From assembly GCA_964344765.1 (NCBI GenBank), contig CAYFOM010000016.1:1-64000 (forward strand): a DNA stretch of 64,000 bases. The letters run 5' to 3'. This stretch comes from JACNIZ01 sp964344765 (lineage in GTDB: Bacteria > Planctomycetota > UBA1135). This document shows positions 36,801-44,763 of the stretch, piece after piece. Made by a program: the position numbers and the translations under genes. Numbering within the stretch: position 1 is the stretch's first letter; every line of letters begins with the position of its first letter. Under the pieces are notes generated by a model. The model had not been told where the DNA came from and did no database searches. It saw only the letters and a list, made by a program, of their open reading frames with translations.

Positions 36801-37834
36801 TAGGCGGTCGCACCTGGGAGGAACTCAGCAACATGCCGTTGCTTGGCTCCTTGCAACACCTCAGTGAGCATGGCGGCGAGCCGGTGTATGCCATAGCTGA
36901 AGAATTGCTCGCCGGCGGCAGCCTGCTTCATCACAGCGCCGCAACAACGATGGCTCGCCTTCAAGAAGTGGAAGTGCGTGCTGCGCGTTTATGTGGCTGG
37001 ATGTTGTTCCCGTTGCCCGGCGTCGTCTTGTTGCAAGACCAACCCCTATCCGGCTTGCCGACTTCTTGGGCGCGCGCGTTGGCCCAACGACTGACCGACG
37101 GCGTACATGGTGCGCATCGCTTCACCGATCCGGAAGGCTTTGCTTTGCCTACGCCCTCGCCGCTCGCCAATTCGTGGCCGGTTCAAGCAATGCCGATGGA
37201 ATTCGATCTTGGCGATTGGGCCGATCCGGCACCGGAATCCGCGACCGCCACGCTGCGCAAAGCCCTCGGCCTGGAACAAGTCCTTCGCAATCACTTCGCC
37301 CGCACCGAAGAAGCGCGATTGCGCGGTCTGCAAGCCGGAGATTTCAGTCGCAAACGGAAAAGCGCCGCATGTTCCAACTGCAACGGCAATGGCGGGACGC
37401 GCATTCATCCCCACTTGCAGGTGCCGTGTAGCGAATGTCGCGGAAGCGGTTGGGCGCGCGAGCTGCAAGCAGTCGACGATCGCGGATTGCGCTGGACCGA
37501 ACTGGGGAAGACTCGTTTGGACCAGCTGCAGCCACATTTCGCCGCCACGCCCGGGATCGCCGCCGTGCTCGACCTGGCGGTGGCCGTCGGCATGGGGGAA
37601 GTTGCTCTGGATACGCCGCTGGCGCGTTTGCCGCGCGGTTGCCGTCGTCTGGCACCGATTTTGAGCGCGCTCAGCAGCGGCGCCGACGTCGATCAGATGT
37701 GCTGGGCAGGGCCGACAGAAGGATTGAACTTGTTGGAGGTTGAGCGGATGTTGTTTACAATGGTGGACTTCGCCTCTACCCAAATGTCGCCGAATTGGCG
37801 GGACAATCATCCCGTTTTGGCGCCTGCAAAGTGA
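33875..37834 (+). CDS. UvrA-like tandem ABC-ATPase with a degenerate second copy
   Basis: 1319 residues, GTG start. First copy (about 1-740): Walker A GPSGAGKS (31-38), signature LSLGE (316-320), Walker B ALFDEP (D342,E343), second Walker A GVSGSGKST (455-463), a Cys4 zinc module C543-x2-C546-x11-C558-x2-C561, signature LSLGE (625-629), Walker B LFLLDEP (D653,E654) and WVVEHHE. Second copy (about 810-1300) still follows UvrA order: Cys pairs 836/839 and 962/965, GVVLLQDQPLSGLP (Walker B Glu now Q1056), a zinc module C1166/1169/1185/1188, and LARLPRGC and WAGPTEGLN in place of the signature and Walker B. Neither half of copy two has a Walker A. Chlamydial UvrA is also tandem (known). Here the second copy looks ATP-dead. 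It overlaps XPB by GTGA, so DNA-damage recognition with XPB is inferred. Confidence 0.82.
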   Translation: MNSIRLYGLRAGNLRGLDLEFPHGQWTAVHGPSGAGKSALLFRSIEPVARQRFRLLEDPHALPGCEEQWLPHVADRMEGLQPVLAAAGEIPRGRRSVEVGTALDLWPSLARAFHQHGQRCCGNCDHRWKALSSEDLLHAGKQAVDGTAIYVYSAADGFHTTDLLRAGWTRVQIDGELTRLEEAPEQLPQSSWLLLDRLKWRADQLNRLAEAAREAVRRQSAVLLQVGKSEHAFAAANQCPQCRNALPVRSEADLLHLREAEDLVLMGHSWSQWCNAPLQQWLELPGDVGYRSKRRLEYLSRTRLGHLAATRTLGTLSLGEGRRLELVALLSQVRCGQLALFDEPGMGLHGSERRALAGLLRELVDQGNTVLSADPAREFLEAADRWLLLGPGGGEEGGTVVGQGRRSELPPEQTKIQSRDGNAKSGALHFRDLKHRFLSIDALEMPLGQLVSVVGVSGSGKSTLLEAELVPRLRDERDFEGKLPDGGVAVLLERALGSSAFSTVATLSGGWKGIRDAFADGEEARIRGLSASDLVARVGQGACPVCRGHGLTEDRLPCADCQSLGLRDDLLELRLRNRSLRQWLTTPLSKLEKRLPSEGRLRTLVKHLTTLGLGNRTFGERGVHLSLGERGRIALAKALASSRRDRPKLFLLDEPCLGLPFGEAHRVVDLLHQLCAEGHSFWVVEHHEVMLRSADHVVEIGPGAGPQGGQLLYTGPPSGLPKAETPTGRWLASRADEVEMPPPPKPVDAPVSEALADDWSRLGRRSLEQDLLRELSTRSPLLADMPGLEEDLLGEAAALPPTAWPAAAPNDADLWQVLGLRTIAERSLLQHGVLGCANCGGPGPWKDLATAMFSNDADAPPAGEMDFSATLQLPAGSQGSESALLQAAGFRRVVRNGELLRIGPKNPWQRGDEVWLDRFDPKGESRSGRLQDLEHHAELLTGGALMGRRDGKVVWQYQAGACRQCGKIGAGHSHQLGGRTWEELSNMPLLGSLQHLSEHGGEPVYAIAEELLAGGSLLHHSAATTMARLQEVEVRAARLCGWMLFPLPGVVLLQDQPLSGLPTSWARALAQRLTDGVHGAHRFTDPEGFALPTPSPLANSWPVQAMPMEFDLGDWADPAPESATATLRKALGLEQVLRNHFARTEEARLRGLQAGDFSRKRKSAACSNCNGNGGTRIHPHLQVPCSECRGSGWARELQAVDDRGLRWTELGKTRLDQLQPHFAATPGIAAVLDLAVAVGMGEVALDTPLARLPRGCRRLAPILSALSSGADVDQMCWAGPTEGLNLLEVERMLFTMVDFASTQMSPNWRDNHPVLAPAK

Positions 37835-39585
37835 ACGCCGACCGAGCCTTAATCCTCCAAAGTGACCTCACCATCGTTCTCGAAACCAACCACCCGGATT
37901 TCGAGAAGATGCGCAACGGCCTACTGCCGTTTGCCGAATTGGTGAAGTCGCCGGAGTACCTGCATACGTACCGAGTTACGCCGGTTTCGGTGTGGAATGC
38001 GTCGGCCACCGGTTTGACCGCTGAGGACGCGCTGGAATTCCTCGCCGACAACGCCCGCTATGGCGTGCCGCAGAATTTCGAGGCCGAAATTCGCTCGTGG
38101 TTTGAGCGTTGCGGCATCTTTTCGCTGCACTCCGAAGGCGATGCGCTGGCGATGGCAGTGCGCGGCGGCGCAGAAAAAGGCGGCAAAAGCGGCGAACTTC
38201 GGCTGGAAGCTTCTCAGCCCAAGGTGCTGAAACAGCTGCTGCATGATCCGGAATTGGCCGGCTACTTGGCCCGCGTCGACGAAGCGAACGGCTTGGCCTG
38301 GATGACGCCCGGCAAGCGCGGCTTGGTTAAGGAGCGCTTAATTCGCTTGGGCTATCCGGTGGAAGACCGTGCCGGTTATGTCGACGGCATCCCGCTTGAG
38401 ATCAGCCTGCGCGAGCAAATGATTTCAGGTGGCGAGTTTGGTTTGCGCGACTACCAAAACCAAGCAGTGGAGAGCTTCTATCGCGGCGGTTCAGATTTGG
38501 GCGGCAGCGGCACCATCGTATTGCCCTGCGGTGCCGGAAAAACCGTGGTGGGCTTAGCGGCAATGGCCGCCGTGGGGGCGCACACGTTGGTGTTAACACC
38601 CAACACTGTTGCCTTGCATCAATGGCGGTCCGAGTTGCTCGACAAAACCGAGCTAACCGCCGACCAAATCGGCGAATATTCCGGCGATGCCAAGGAGATT
38701 CGTCCGGTCACGCTGACGACGTACCAAATCCTCACTTACCGCCGCCGCAAGACCGAGGAGTTTCTTCACTTTGATCTGTTCTCCAAAGGCGATTGGGGAT
38801 TGATCATTTACGACGAAGTGCACCTGCTGCCGGCACCGGTATTCCGCGCCACCGCCGAGATTCAAGCGCGTCGGCGTTTGGGATTGACTGCCACTTTGGT
38901 GCGCGAAGACGGCAAAGAGGAAGAAGTCTTTTGCTTGATCGGACCCAAGCGTTACGACGCGCCGTGGAAGGATTTGGAACGTCGCGGATTTATTGCCGCA
39001 GTGGAGTGCATTGAGGTTCGCGTGCCTTTCCACGACGAAGATCGCCTGGACTACTTGGCGGCCGGTAAACGTCAGCAGTTCCGTTTGGCTTCGGAAAACG
39101 AATTGAAGTTGGATGCATTGGAGGCGCTGATTGAACGCCACAAAGGCGCGCGCATTTTGATCATTGGCCATTATTTGAGTCAGCTCAACGAACTCTATAC
39201 TCAACTCGGTGTGCCGATGATTACCGGTAAAACACCGAACGCCGAACGCGAAGAGCTGTACCAAGCCTTCCGCGACGGCCGTGAAATGGTTTTGTTGGTC
39301 AGCAAGGTCGGCAACTTTGCTATCGACCTGCCCGACGCCAACGTCGCCATTCAAATCTCCGGCACCTTTGGTTCGCGTCAAGAAGAAGCCCAGCGCTTGG
39401 GCCGAATTCTGCGCCCCAAATCCGATGGCGGCGGTGCCTTCTTTTACTCGTTGGTCACCGAAGGAACGGTAGACCAAGATTACGCTGAAAAGAGACAGCG
39501 CTTTTTGACCGAGCAAGGCTATTGCTACGCGATCCTGCCGGCCGAATCGCTGCTTGACCCTGCAGCCGAACCACCTGTTGCCTAG
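37831..39585 (+). CDS. XPB-family DNA repair helicase
   Basis: 584 residues from GTG (overlapping the UvrA-like stop). The N-terminal ~100 residues (LQSDLTIVLETNHPDF ... GVPQNFEAEIRSW) match the helicase-associated domain found in bacterial XPB and partner proteins. Helicase motifs: LPCGAGKT (231-238), YDEVH (327-331), GLTATL (351-356) followed at once by VRED, the XPB RED motif, and QEEAQRLGRILRPK (motif VI). XPB is a 3'-5' SF2 translocase, known in eukaryotic TFIIH, archaea and some bacteria. Its overlap with a UvrA paralogue suggests a role in opening DNA at damage. Confidence 0.92.
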   Translation: MNADRALILQSDLTIVLETNHPDFEKMRNGLLPFAELVKSPEYLHTYRVTPVSVWNASATGLTAEDALEFLADNARYGVPQNFEAEIRSWFERCGIFSLHSEGDALAMAVRGGAEKGGKSGELRLEASQPKVLKQLLHDPELAGYLARVDEANGLAWMTPGKRGLVKERLIRLGYPVEDRAGYVDGIPLEISLREQMISGGEFGLRDYQNQAVESFYRGGSDLGGSGTIVLPCGAGKTVVGLAAMAAVGAHTLVLTPNTVALHQWRSELLDKTELTADQIGEYSGDAKEIRPVTLTTYQILTYRRRKTEEFLHFDLFSKGDWGLIIYDEVHLLPAPVFRATAEIQARRRLGLTATLVREDGKEEEVFCLIGPKRYDAPWKDLERRGFIAAVECIEVRVPFHDEDRLDYLAAGKRQQFRLASENELKLDALEALIERHKGARILIIGHYLSQLNELYTQLGVPMITGKTPNAEREELYQAFRDGREMVLLVSKVGNFAIDLPDANVAIQISGTFGSRQEEAQRLGRILRPKSDGGGAFFYSLVTEGTVDQDYAEKRQRFLTEQGYCYAILPAESLLDPAAEPPVA

Positions 39586-39589
39586 TGAC

Positions 39590-41590
39590 ATGCGCATCTA
39601 CCTAGCCCGCACGCTTTCCAAACGAGCTGCATCCGAGCTGGTCTTCCTGCATGACATGTGGATTGGTGGGCTGGCGCCCAATCAATCCAAAGATCTGTTG
39701 GACTCGCTGCGTAAGCGCATGTCCGATCCGGCTTCCGTGGCGACCATCGGTGCGAGGCTGACCGGATCCAGCGAAAGCGTTTACCAAGCACTGCTGCGCA
39801 AGGGCGGCCAAGCACGTCATTTCGACGAGATTCGGGCCGACGTCGCTCGCCAGGGCGTTTCCGCAACCAGCGTGCGTGTGGCATTGGCCGAGCTGGTGCA
39901 ACTTGGATTGGCGGCTAATGTTTCCACACGCCACAGTGGCAGCACCTCGAGTTTGTGGGGGATTCCATCCGAGGTCGCGCGCGCGGCCAAGGGTGCGCGG
40001 CGCGTAGAAGCACCGCCTTATGAGTTGCTGACCCTCGCTGGTTGGTTGCGCCGCCACTTCCGCGGTCAGGGCGCAACTTTGGAAGACGCGGCCAGTCAAG
40101 CGCAACGCATGTTGCCATTTTTGACTGCCGACGAAGCAGTGCGCGGCAGGTTGGATGAATTGCCGGCCGAAATGAAGGTCGCAGCAGTCCGCATTGCCGT
40201 CGAGCACGGCGGCATGTTGCAGTTGTCGGAGCTGGACACTGTGTTGGAAGGCGTTTCCGCTAACCAATTCCGCAGCGCGTTGGAAGACGCCAGCTTGGGC
40301 ACCATCGGCATGCTCGACTTGGAGGGTTTTGGTATTCGTCAGCGCGGTCAGGTCGTCGTGATCTTCCAAGAGGTGATGCTGACTTGCATGAAGCAGCCGG
40401 CCAAGAACAAGCCGATCGTCCCGGCGAAGACGGCATCCATTGGCGTCGACTTTGTATCGAACTTCGATCGCTTCGCCAATTTCGTCGACGATGAAACCGT
40501 GCGCTTCACCGTGCGCGGCACCATTTACAAGAGCACTGGAAAGCGATTGGCCGAGCGCTTGCTGCCGAACCCCGGCATGGAATTCGGGCGCTTGGAAATC
40601 TTGGAAATGGAATACCGCTTCGCGCTGGCATTCCGTTTCATCGACCGCACCGGCGAGCGCAGCTTCCGCGTGACGCAATCGGGCAAAGAGTTCTTGGGAC
40701 AGCCGCTGATTGAAAAGCAGCGCACCATGCTCGACTGCCTGGTCGAAGACCGCGACATGCCCGGTGACGTCGCCCACCAGCTGCCTATGCGCCGTTTGGT
40801 CCTGCGCGTCTTAAAACACTTTGAGCCGGAGCAATGGATCGACGCAATGGCCGTGCCGTTTTTGGCTCGAAGCGTTTACCTAGCTTCGCTGCAAAGCAAA
40901 GATTCCGACGGTGCCGAACAGAATTCCTTCCCGGTGCGCTCTTCGGCCGATTTGAATTCCTTGGCGTGGAACTTGTTCACTTGGGTGCGCAAGCATCTTT
41001 ACGTGCTCGGCCTGGTCGATATGGGCTACGACGAGGGCGGACGAGCAACGGCGGTGCGCTTGACCAACATGGGGGCGGAATTCCTTGGCATGTTGCCGGT
41101 GACCGATCTGAGCGTCGCTGGCCATATCGTTGTGAATCCGGACTTTGAGGTGGTGTTGTTCCCAGGCGAGCGCTCGCACGAGTTGATTTACGAGCTCGAC
41201 CGCTTCGCCGACCGCGAAAAGAGCGACAGCCTTTACCACTACCGCATCACGCCCGCGTCGCTACACCGCGCTCTCTCCGAGGGCATGGATTTGGACGGCA
41301 TCATCAAGATGTTGGCGACGTTGAGTCGCACGCCGCTGCCGCAAAACGTCGAATACTCACTGGAATCGTGGGCGCGTAGTGACGGCATGGTGGTGTTTGA
41401 CCCCGAACACGCCAAGTTGCTTTGCGAGTCGTCTGAAATCCTGGATCGCATTTCACTGCACCCGGAACTGGGGCGCATTGGTTTGGAGCGCGTCGATCAG
41501 CACACCTTGCAAATTTGCGGTGCCGTCGACGTCGACCCGCTGACCGACTGGATTCGCGATTACGGCGTATCGGTGCGCATCGCCAGTTAA
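39590..41590 (+). CDS. Helicase-associated-domain protein, XPB partner
   Basis: 666 residues from the ATG 5 bases after the XPB stop. A longer reading from 39554 inside XPB is less likely. The N-terminal two thirds are helical with winged-helix-like segments (YQALLRKGGQARHFDEIRAD, LAELVQLGLA). Residues about 510-610 (HIVVNPDFEVVLFPGE ... RITPASLHRAL ... LPQNVEYSLESWA) match the helicase-associated (Helicase_C_3-type) domain, the same family as XPB's N-terminus next door. Mycobacterial XPB genes also have such a neighbour (known arrangement). No nuclease or ATPase motif is visible. It probably binds XPB or DNA. Confidence 0.75.
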   Translation: MRIYLARTLSKRAASELVFLHDMWIGGLAPNQSKDLLDSLRKRMSDPASVATIGARLTGSSESVYQALLRKGGQARHFDEIRADVARQGVSATSVRVALAELVQLGLAANVSTRHSGSTSSLWGIPSEVARAAKGARRVEAPPYELLTLAGWLRRHFRGQGATLEDAASQAQRMLPFLTADEAVRGRLDELPAEMKVAAVRIAVEHGGMLQLSELDTVLEGVSANQFRSALEDASLGTIGMLDLEGFGIRQRGQVVVIFQEVMLTCMKQPAKNKPIVPAKTASIGVDFVSNFDRFANFVDDETVRFTVRGTIYKSTGKRLAERLLPNPGMEFGRLEILEMEYRFALAFRFIDRTGERSFRVTQSGKEFLGQPLIEKQRTMLDCLVEDRDMPGDVAHQLPMRRLVLRVLKHFEPEQWIDAMAVPFLARSVYLASLQSKDSDGAEQNSFPVRSSADLNSLAWNLFTWVRKHLYVLGLVDMGYDEGGRATAVRLTNMGAEFLGMLPVTDLSVAGHIVVNPDFEVVLFPGERSHELIYELDRFADREKSDSLYHYRITPASLHRALSEGMDLDGIIKMLATLSRTPLPQNVEYSLESWARSDGMVVFDPEHAKLLCESSEILDRISLHPELGRIGLERVDQHTLQICGAVDVDPLTDWIRDYGVSVRIAS

Positions 41591-41592
41591 AG

Positions 41593-42204
41593 ATGGGTGC
41601 CATCCCGGCAGGGGTTTGGGCAATTGCTTCGGCGTTGCAGCCCAATCAACTAGCAAGCTGGATGGACAGTGCCAACGGCGCCGATGCCTGGACCTTTCGC
41701 ATTCCCCGGGCAAGTGGCGACGAAGCCATCGCCATGTTGAAAGTGATGCGCAAACAAGCCAATTGGTTGGCTGTGCACGCCGAATGGCCCTGGGCACAGG
41801 CATGCAAAGCCGATGCCATTATCGCTGGATCGCGTTCGATGCCGTTGGCCCAGTTGGTGGAAGCAGCCAGGCTAGCCAACGTGGGGGCGACCGCCTCATG
41901 CGTTGTGGGCGCCGCAACCCACGACGGCGGTGAATTGGATCAAGCATGCCAGGAAGAAGCGGACTTCGCTTTTTTCAGTCCGATTTGGGACACGCCAAGC
42001 AAGCAAGGCATCCTTGCGCCGCGAGGCTTAAACGAGCTCCAACAAGCTGCCCAACGTGGAATTCCGATCATTGCTCTGGGAGGCATCCAAACGCCGGAAC
42101 AAGTCGCCGATTGCCGACGTCATGGCGCCCACGCCGTCGCAGTTCTGCGTGCCGCCACCGACGCGGTGTTGTTGCAAGAAATGCGGGCCGCCTTTCACCC
42201 CTAA
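41593..42204 (+). CDS. ThiE/TenI-like TIM-barrel protein
   Basis: 203 residues from the ATG two bases after the previous stop. It resembles thiamine-phosphate synthase and its paralogue TenI: HAEWPWA, IIAGSRSMPL (HGxSSLP-like), ADFAFFSPIWDTPSKQG (the phosphate-loop strand, GPVFPTxTK in ThiE) and IPIIALGGI. The ThiE pyrophosphate-binding QxRxK near the N-terminus is absent, so TenI-like aminase or an unknown activity is as likely as synthase. thiL lies 0.5 kb downstream on the same strand, supporting a thiamine link. Confidence 0.65.
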   Translation: MGAIPAGVWAIASALQPNQLASWMDSANGADAWTFRIPRASGDEAIAMLKVMRKQANWLAVHAEWPWAQACKADAIIAGSRSMPLAQLVEAARLANVGATASCVVGAATHDGGELDQACQEEADFAFFSPIWDTPSKQGILAPRGLNELQQAAQRGIPIIALGGIQTPEQVADCRRHGAHAVAVLRAATDAVLLQEMRAAFHP

Positions 42205-42213
42205 CCCACGGCT

Positions 42214-42705
42214 TTATTGCGGCGGGTAAACCCGTTGATGCAAAGCCAAAGCGGTCAGGTCCGAAGGCCATACGCCGTCCGCGCCTAAGCAAGCAACCAA
42301 CCAAGTGCCGTCTGCCTGCTTTTGCAAAGCAAAGGCGCGCTGCCAGGGATCGCTGGGCATGTAGGTGTATTCCGGCAATACCTGATTCAAAGAAGCAGGA
42401 TTGAGTTCGCTCAGAGCATTGGGCTGCTCGCCTGGACCAACCATCAACGGCGGCCACTGGCCAATATCGTCGGTGGCGGTCTCCATGGCAAAACGAACTT
42501 GCCCTACCATAAAAGCCATCTGCTGACCGGCCAAGCGTTCGCGGGCTTGGCTTAAATCGCTGCGCCAGCTCCAGAAAATGATTGCCAGGATGAAGGCGCT
42601 CAGGCCTAAGATCCACAGCGATTCAGCACGGGTCAGACCCCGCTGCCCGACCTGTGGTCCAGCAGCGTTTCGCGTGGCGAAGTTAGGGCGTGGGGGAATC
42701 CGCAA
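42214..42705 (-). CDS. Pseudopilin-like (type II secretion / type IV pilin fold) protein
   Basis: 163 residues from a TTG start (MRIPPRPNFATRN). A leader ends GQRG, then LTRAESLWILGLSAFILAII: a prepilin-like G/LTRAE site with Glu at +5, then one hydrophobic helix. The remaining ~120 residues include MPSDPWQRAFALQKQ and LVACLGADG, like the DPWG...Y...S.G.DG end of GspG pseudopilins. No other secretion gene is nearby. The start is uncertain (TTG at 42714 or 42738 also possible). The chosen one lies 9 bases after a -10-like TACCCT. It runs opposite to and very close to thiL. Confidence 0.6.
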   Translation of the reverse strand: MRIPPRPNFATRNAAGPQVGQRGLTRAESLWILGLSAFILAIIFWSWRSDLSQARERLAGQQMAFMVGQVRFAMETATDDIGQWPPLMVGPGEQPNALSELNPASLNQVLPEYTYMPSDPWQRAFALQKQADGTWLVACLGADGVWPSDLTALALHQRVYPPQ

Positions 42706-42726
42706 AGCAAGCAAAGGGTACAGGAA

Positions 42727-43698
42727 ATGGCAGGCCAAGGTGGAATGGAAAACGCCGACAACGGTGGCGGCGAAAACGCGCTGCACGCCTATTTTGCCGA
42801 CGCCTTCCCCGATCTTCCCGGCGTCGTCGGCCCGGGCGATGATTGCGCCCAATTAAAAGTCGGCGAGGATCGATACCTGCATTGGACCTGTGACCAGTTG
42901 GTCGAAGGCATTCACGTTGAAGCCGAAGCAACGCCAGAGATCCAAGCCAAAAAGCTGCTGCGGCGGACCCTGAGTGATTTGGCGGCGGCAGCGGCAACGC
43001 CGTGGCTGGTCAGTTGGACGGTCGCCGCACCAAGTGATCGACCCAAGTCCTGGTTGAGGGCATTGGCCGAAGCCTTCGTCCGTGAAGCCCAGCAATTCGA
43101 CGTAGGCGTGGTTGGTGGAGATCTGAGCAGTTGCCCACCCGGCAGCGCCGCAGTGATGACTTGCACTGCAATCGGCAAAAGCAGCCAACCCGCACCCGGC
43201 CGCGACGGGGCCCAGCCCGGAAACTGGATTTTGCTCAGCGGGCGATTGGGCGACGCCGTCCGCAGCGGCCGCCATCTACTTCCGCAACCGCGATTGGCCG
43301 AAGGGCGGCGGCTGGCGAGGAATTACCAGCCGACTGCAATGATGGATTTGAGCGACGGTTTGGCTCAGGACTTACCGCGCATTCTTCGCGCGAGCGGAGT
43401 GGGTGCCCGGGTCGAGTTAACCGCTCTTCCGCTGCATTCGCCGCTACCCGCCAACCCTGAAGGATGGGTGCATGCGCTAGGAGACGGCGAGGATTATGAA
43501 TTGCTCCTGACGCTGCCAGCGGAGCGCGCCGCGCAAGCCCTTGCTGATTCGGAATTCTCATCGATTGGTCTGCATAAGGTGGGGGAGATCACCGCCGAGC
43601 CCGAACTGATCTGGCTAGAAAACGGCGAGAAACGGCCGCTTCGGGTCGATGGATGGGAACATCGTTGGAAAGAAGATTCAGATGGAACTGCGAATTGA
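42727..43698 (+). CDS. thiL: Thiamine-monophosphate kinase
   Basis: 323 residues. ThiL/PurM-superfamily motifs: VVGPGDDCAQL, TCDQLVEGIHV, VGVVGGDLSS, MMDLSDGLAQDL and LGDGEDYELLL, holding the Mg and ATP ligands. It phosphorylates thiamine monophosphate to the active cofactor. An ATG at 42745 with a slightly better AAGGTGGA ribosome site is an alternative start. The start region lies 21 bases from the divergent pseudopilin start. The 3' end overlaps tsaE by 17 bases. Confidence 0.92.
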   Translation: MAGQGGMENADNGGGENALHAYFADAFPDLPGVVGPGDDCAQLKVGEDRYLHWTCDQLVEGIHVEAEATPEIQAKKLLRRTLSDLAAAAATPWLVSWTVAAPSDRPKSWLRALAEAFVREAQQFDVGVVGGDLSSCPPGSAAVMTCTAIGKSSQPAPGRDGAQPGNWILLSGRLGDAVRSGRHLLPQPRLAEGRRLARNYQPTAMMDLSDGLAQDLPRILRASGVGARVELTALPLHSPLPANPEGWVHALGDGEDYELLLTLPAERAAQALADSEFSSIGLHKVGEITAEPELIWLENGEKRPLRVDGWEHRWKEDSDGTAN

Positions 43699-44194
43699 AT
43701 CGACGAGCCCCGAGCAAACCATGGCCATCGGCCAGGCATTGGGCGCAGTGTTGCAGCCCGGCGATTTGCTGTGTTTAGATGGCGAACTCGGCGCCGGAAA
43801 GACCACCCTCTGCACCGGCATAGGCCGCGCTTTAGGGTCTGAAGTTCCTTTCAGCTCGCCGAGCTACCTGCTTTGCAAAGAGTACTTTACGAGCAGAGGG
43901 GTGGTGCTCCACCTAGACGCTTATTTTCAACATCGTTTGGATTCGCTGCTCGGCGAAGGCTTGGTCGAACGCCTCGATGGCGAACATATCGTGTTAATCG
44001 AATGGGCCAGCCGAGTCGCCGATTGGTTGCCAGCCGGTGGGCTGTGGCTGCAAATGACCACCACCGCCGAGGAGTTGCGGTCCCTACACCTTCGTGCCGA
44101 AGGCGACATCGCCCAAAATCGACTGCTGGAATTTTGTCGAACTTTAGAAAAACAAGGCATTTCCGCTGAACCCAGCAACTCGGAGCCGCGTTGA
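43682..44194 (+). CDS. tsaE: tRNA threonylcarbamoyladenosine biosynthesis ATPase TsaE
   Basis: 170 residues from the ATG inside thiL. Walker A GELGAGKTTL, FSSPSYLLCKEY (SPTF.l...Y), LHLDAYFQ (H.DlYR, with the Arg replaced by Gln) and IVLIEWASRV are in TsaE order. It works with TsaB/TsaD to make t6A37 in ANN-decoding tRNAs; tsaB and tsaD are not in the window. The stop overlaps the next start as TTGA. Confidence 0.88.
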   Translation: MELRIESTSPEQTMAIGQALGAVLQPGDLLCLDGELGAGKTTLCTGIGRALGSEVPFSSPSYLLCKEYFTSRGVVLHLDAYFQHRLDSLLGEGLVERLDGEHIVLIEWASRVADWLPAGGLWLQMTTTAEELRSLHLRAEGDIAQNRLLEFCRTLEKQGISAEPSNSEPR

Positions 44195-44763
44195 CCTCAC
44201 ACCCCATGAATCCGGGTTCCGATGATCTCCTGGTTCGGTTTCAGGCCGGCGACGCCGATGCCTTCGACGAGCTGGTCCGGGAAATGGCTCCCAGACTCAA
44301 GGGTTACTTCTTACGCCTCGGAGCGCAAAGCTCTACCGCAGAAGACCTTACGCAACATGTTTTCCTTCGCGTCTTCCAAGCTCGCGGTCGCTACCAGCCG
44401 ACCGGCAGGCTCGACGCCTACCTGTTGCGCATTGCCCACAACCTGTGGATCGACTCACGCCGGCGCAAACGCCCCGTTTTGGTCGGCGACGACCTTCCCG
44501 AAGCCGTCGATCCTTCGCCTGGGCCATTGGAGCACGCCAACCAGCAGGATCGCGCCAGCATCCTCCACGCCGCGCTGGCTCAGCTCGACGCCCCGGTTCG
44601 CGAACTCCTCGAATTGGCAGTCCTACAACGTCTGCCTTACCAGCAAGTCGCTGAAATCCTCGACATTCCCGTCGGAACGGTGAAATCCCGCGTTTACTAC
44701 TCGCTGCGCAAACTGCGCGATCAACTTGCCACCTTTGGTGAGCAGGAGGAGGGCCAGGTATGA
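44191..44763 (+). CDS. ECF-type RNA polymerase sigma factor
   Basis: 190 residues. Region 2 is RFQAGDADAFDELVREM ... DLTQHVFLRVFQ ... LRIAHNLWIDSRRR, and region 4 is LAQLDAPVRELLELAVLQ ... VAEILDIPVGTVKSRVYYSL. There is no region 1 or 3, as in ECF factors. Start: TTG overlapping the tsaE stop (TTGA), or the ATG at 44206. It overlaps by ATGA a small protein with one membrane helix, the usual arrangement with an anti-sigma factor. The promoters it controls cannot be named. A TolC-like gene follows 800 bases later. Confidence 0.9.
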   Translation: MTSHPMNPGSDDLLVRFQAGDADAFDELVREMAPRLKGYFLRLGAQSSTAEDLTQHVFLRVFQARGRYQPTGRLDAYLLRIAHNLWIDSRRRKRPVLVGDDLPEAVDPSPGPLEHANQQDRASILHAALAQLDAPVRELLELAVLQRLPYQQVAEILDIPVGTVKSRVYYSLRKLRDQLATFGEQEEGQV

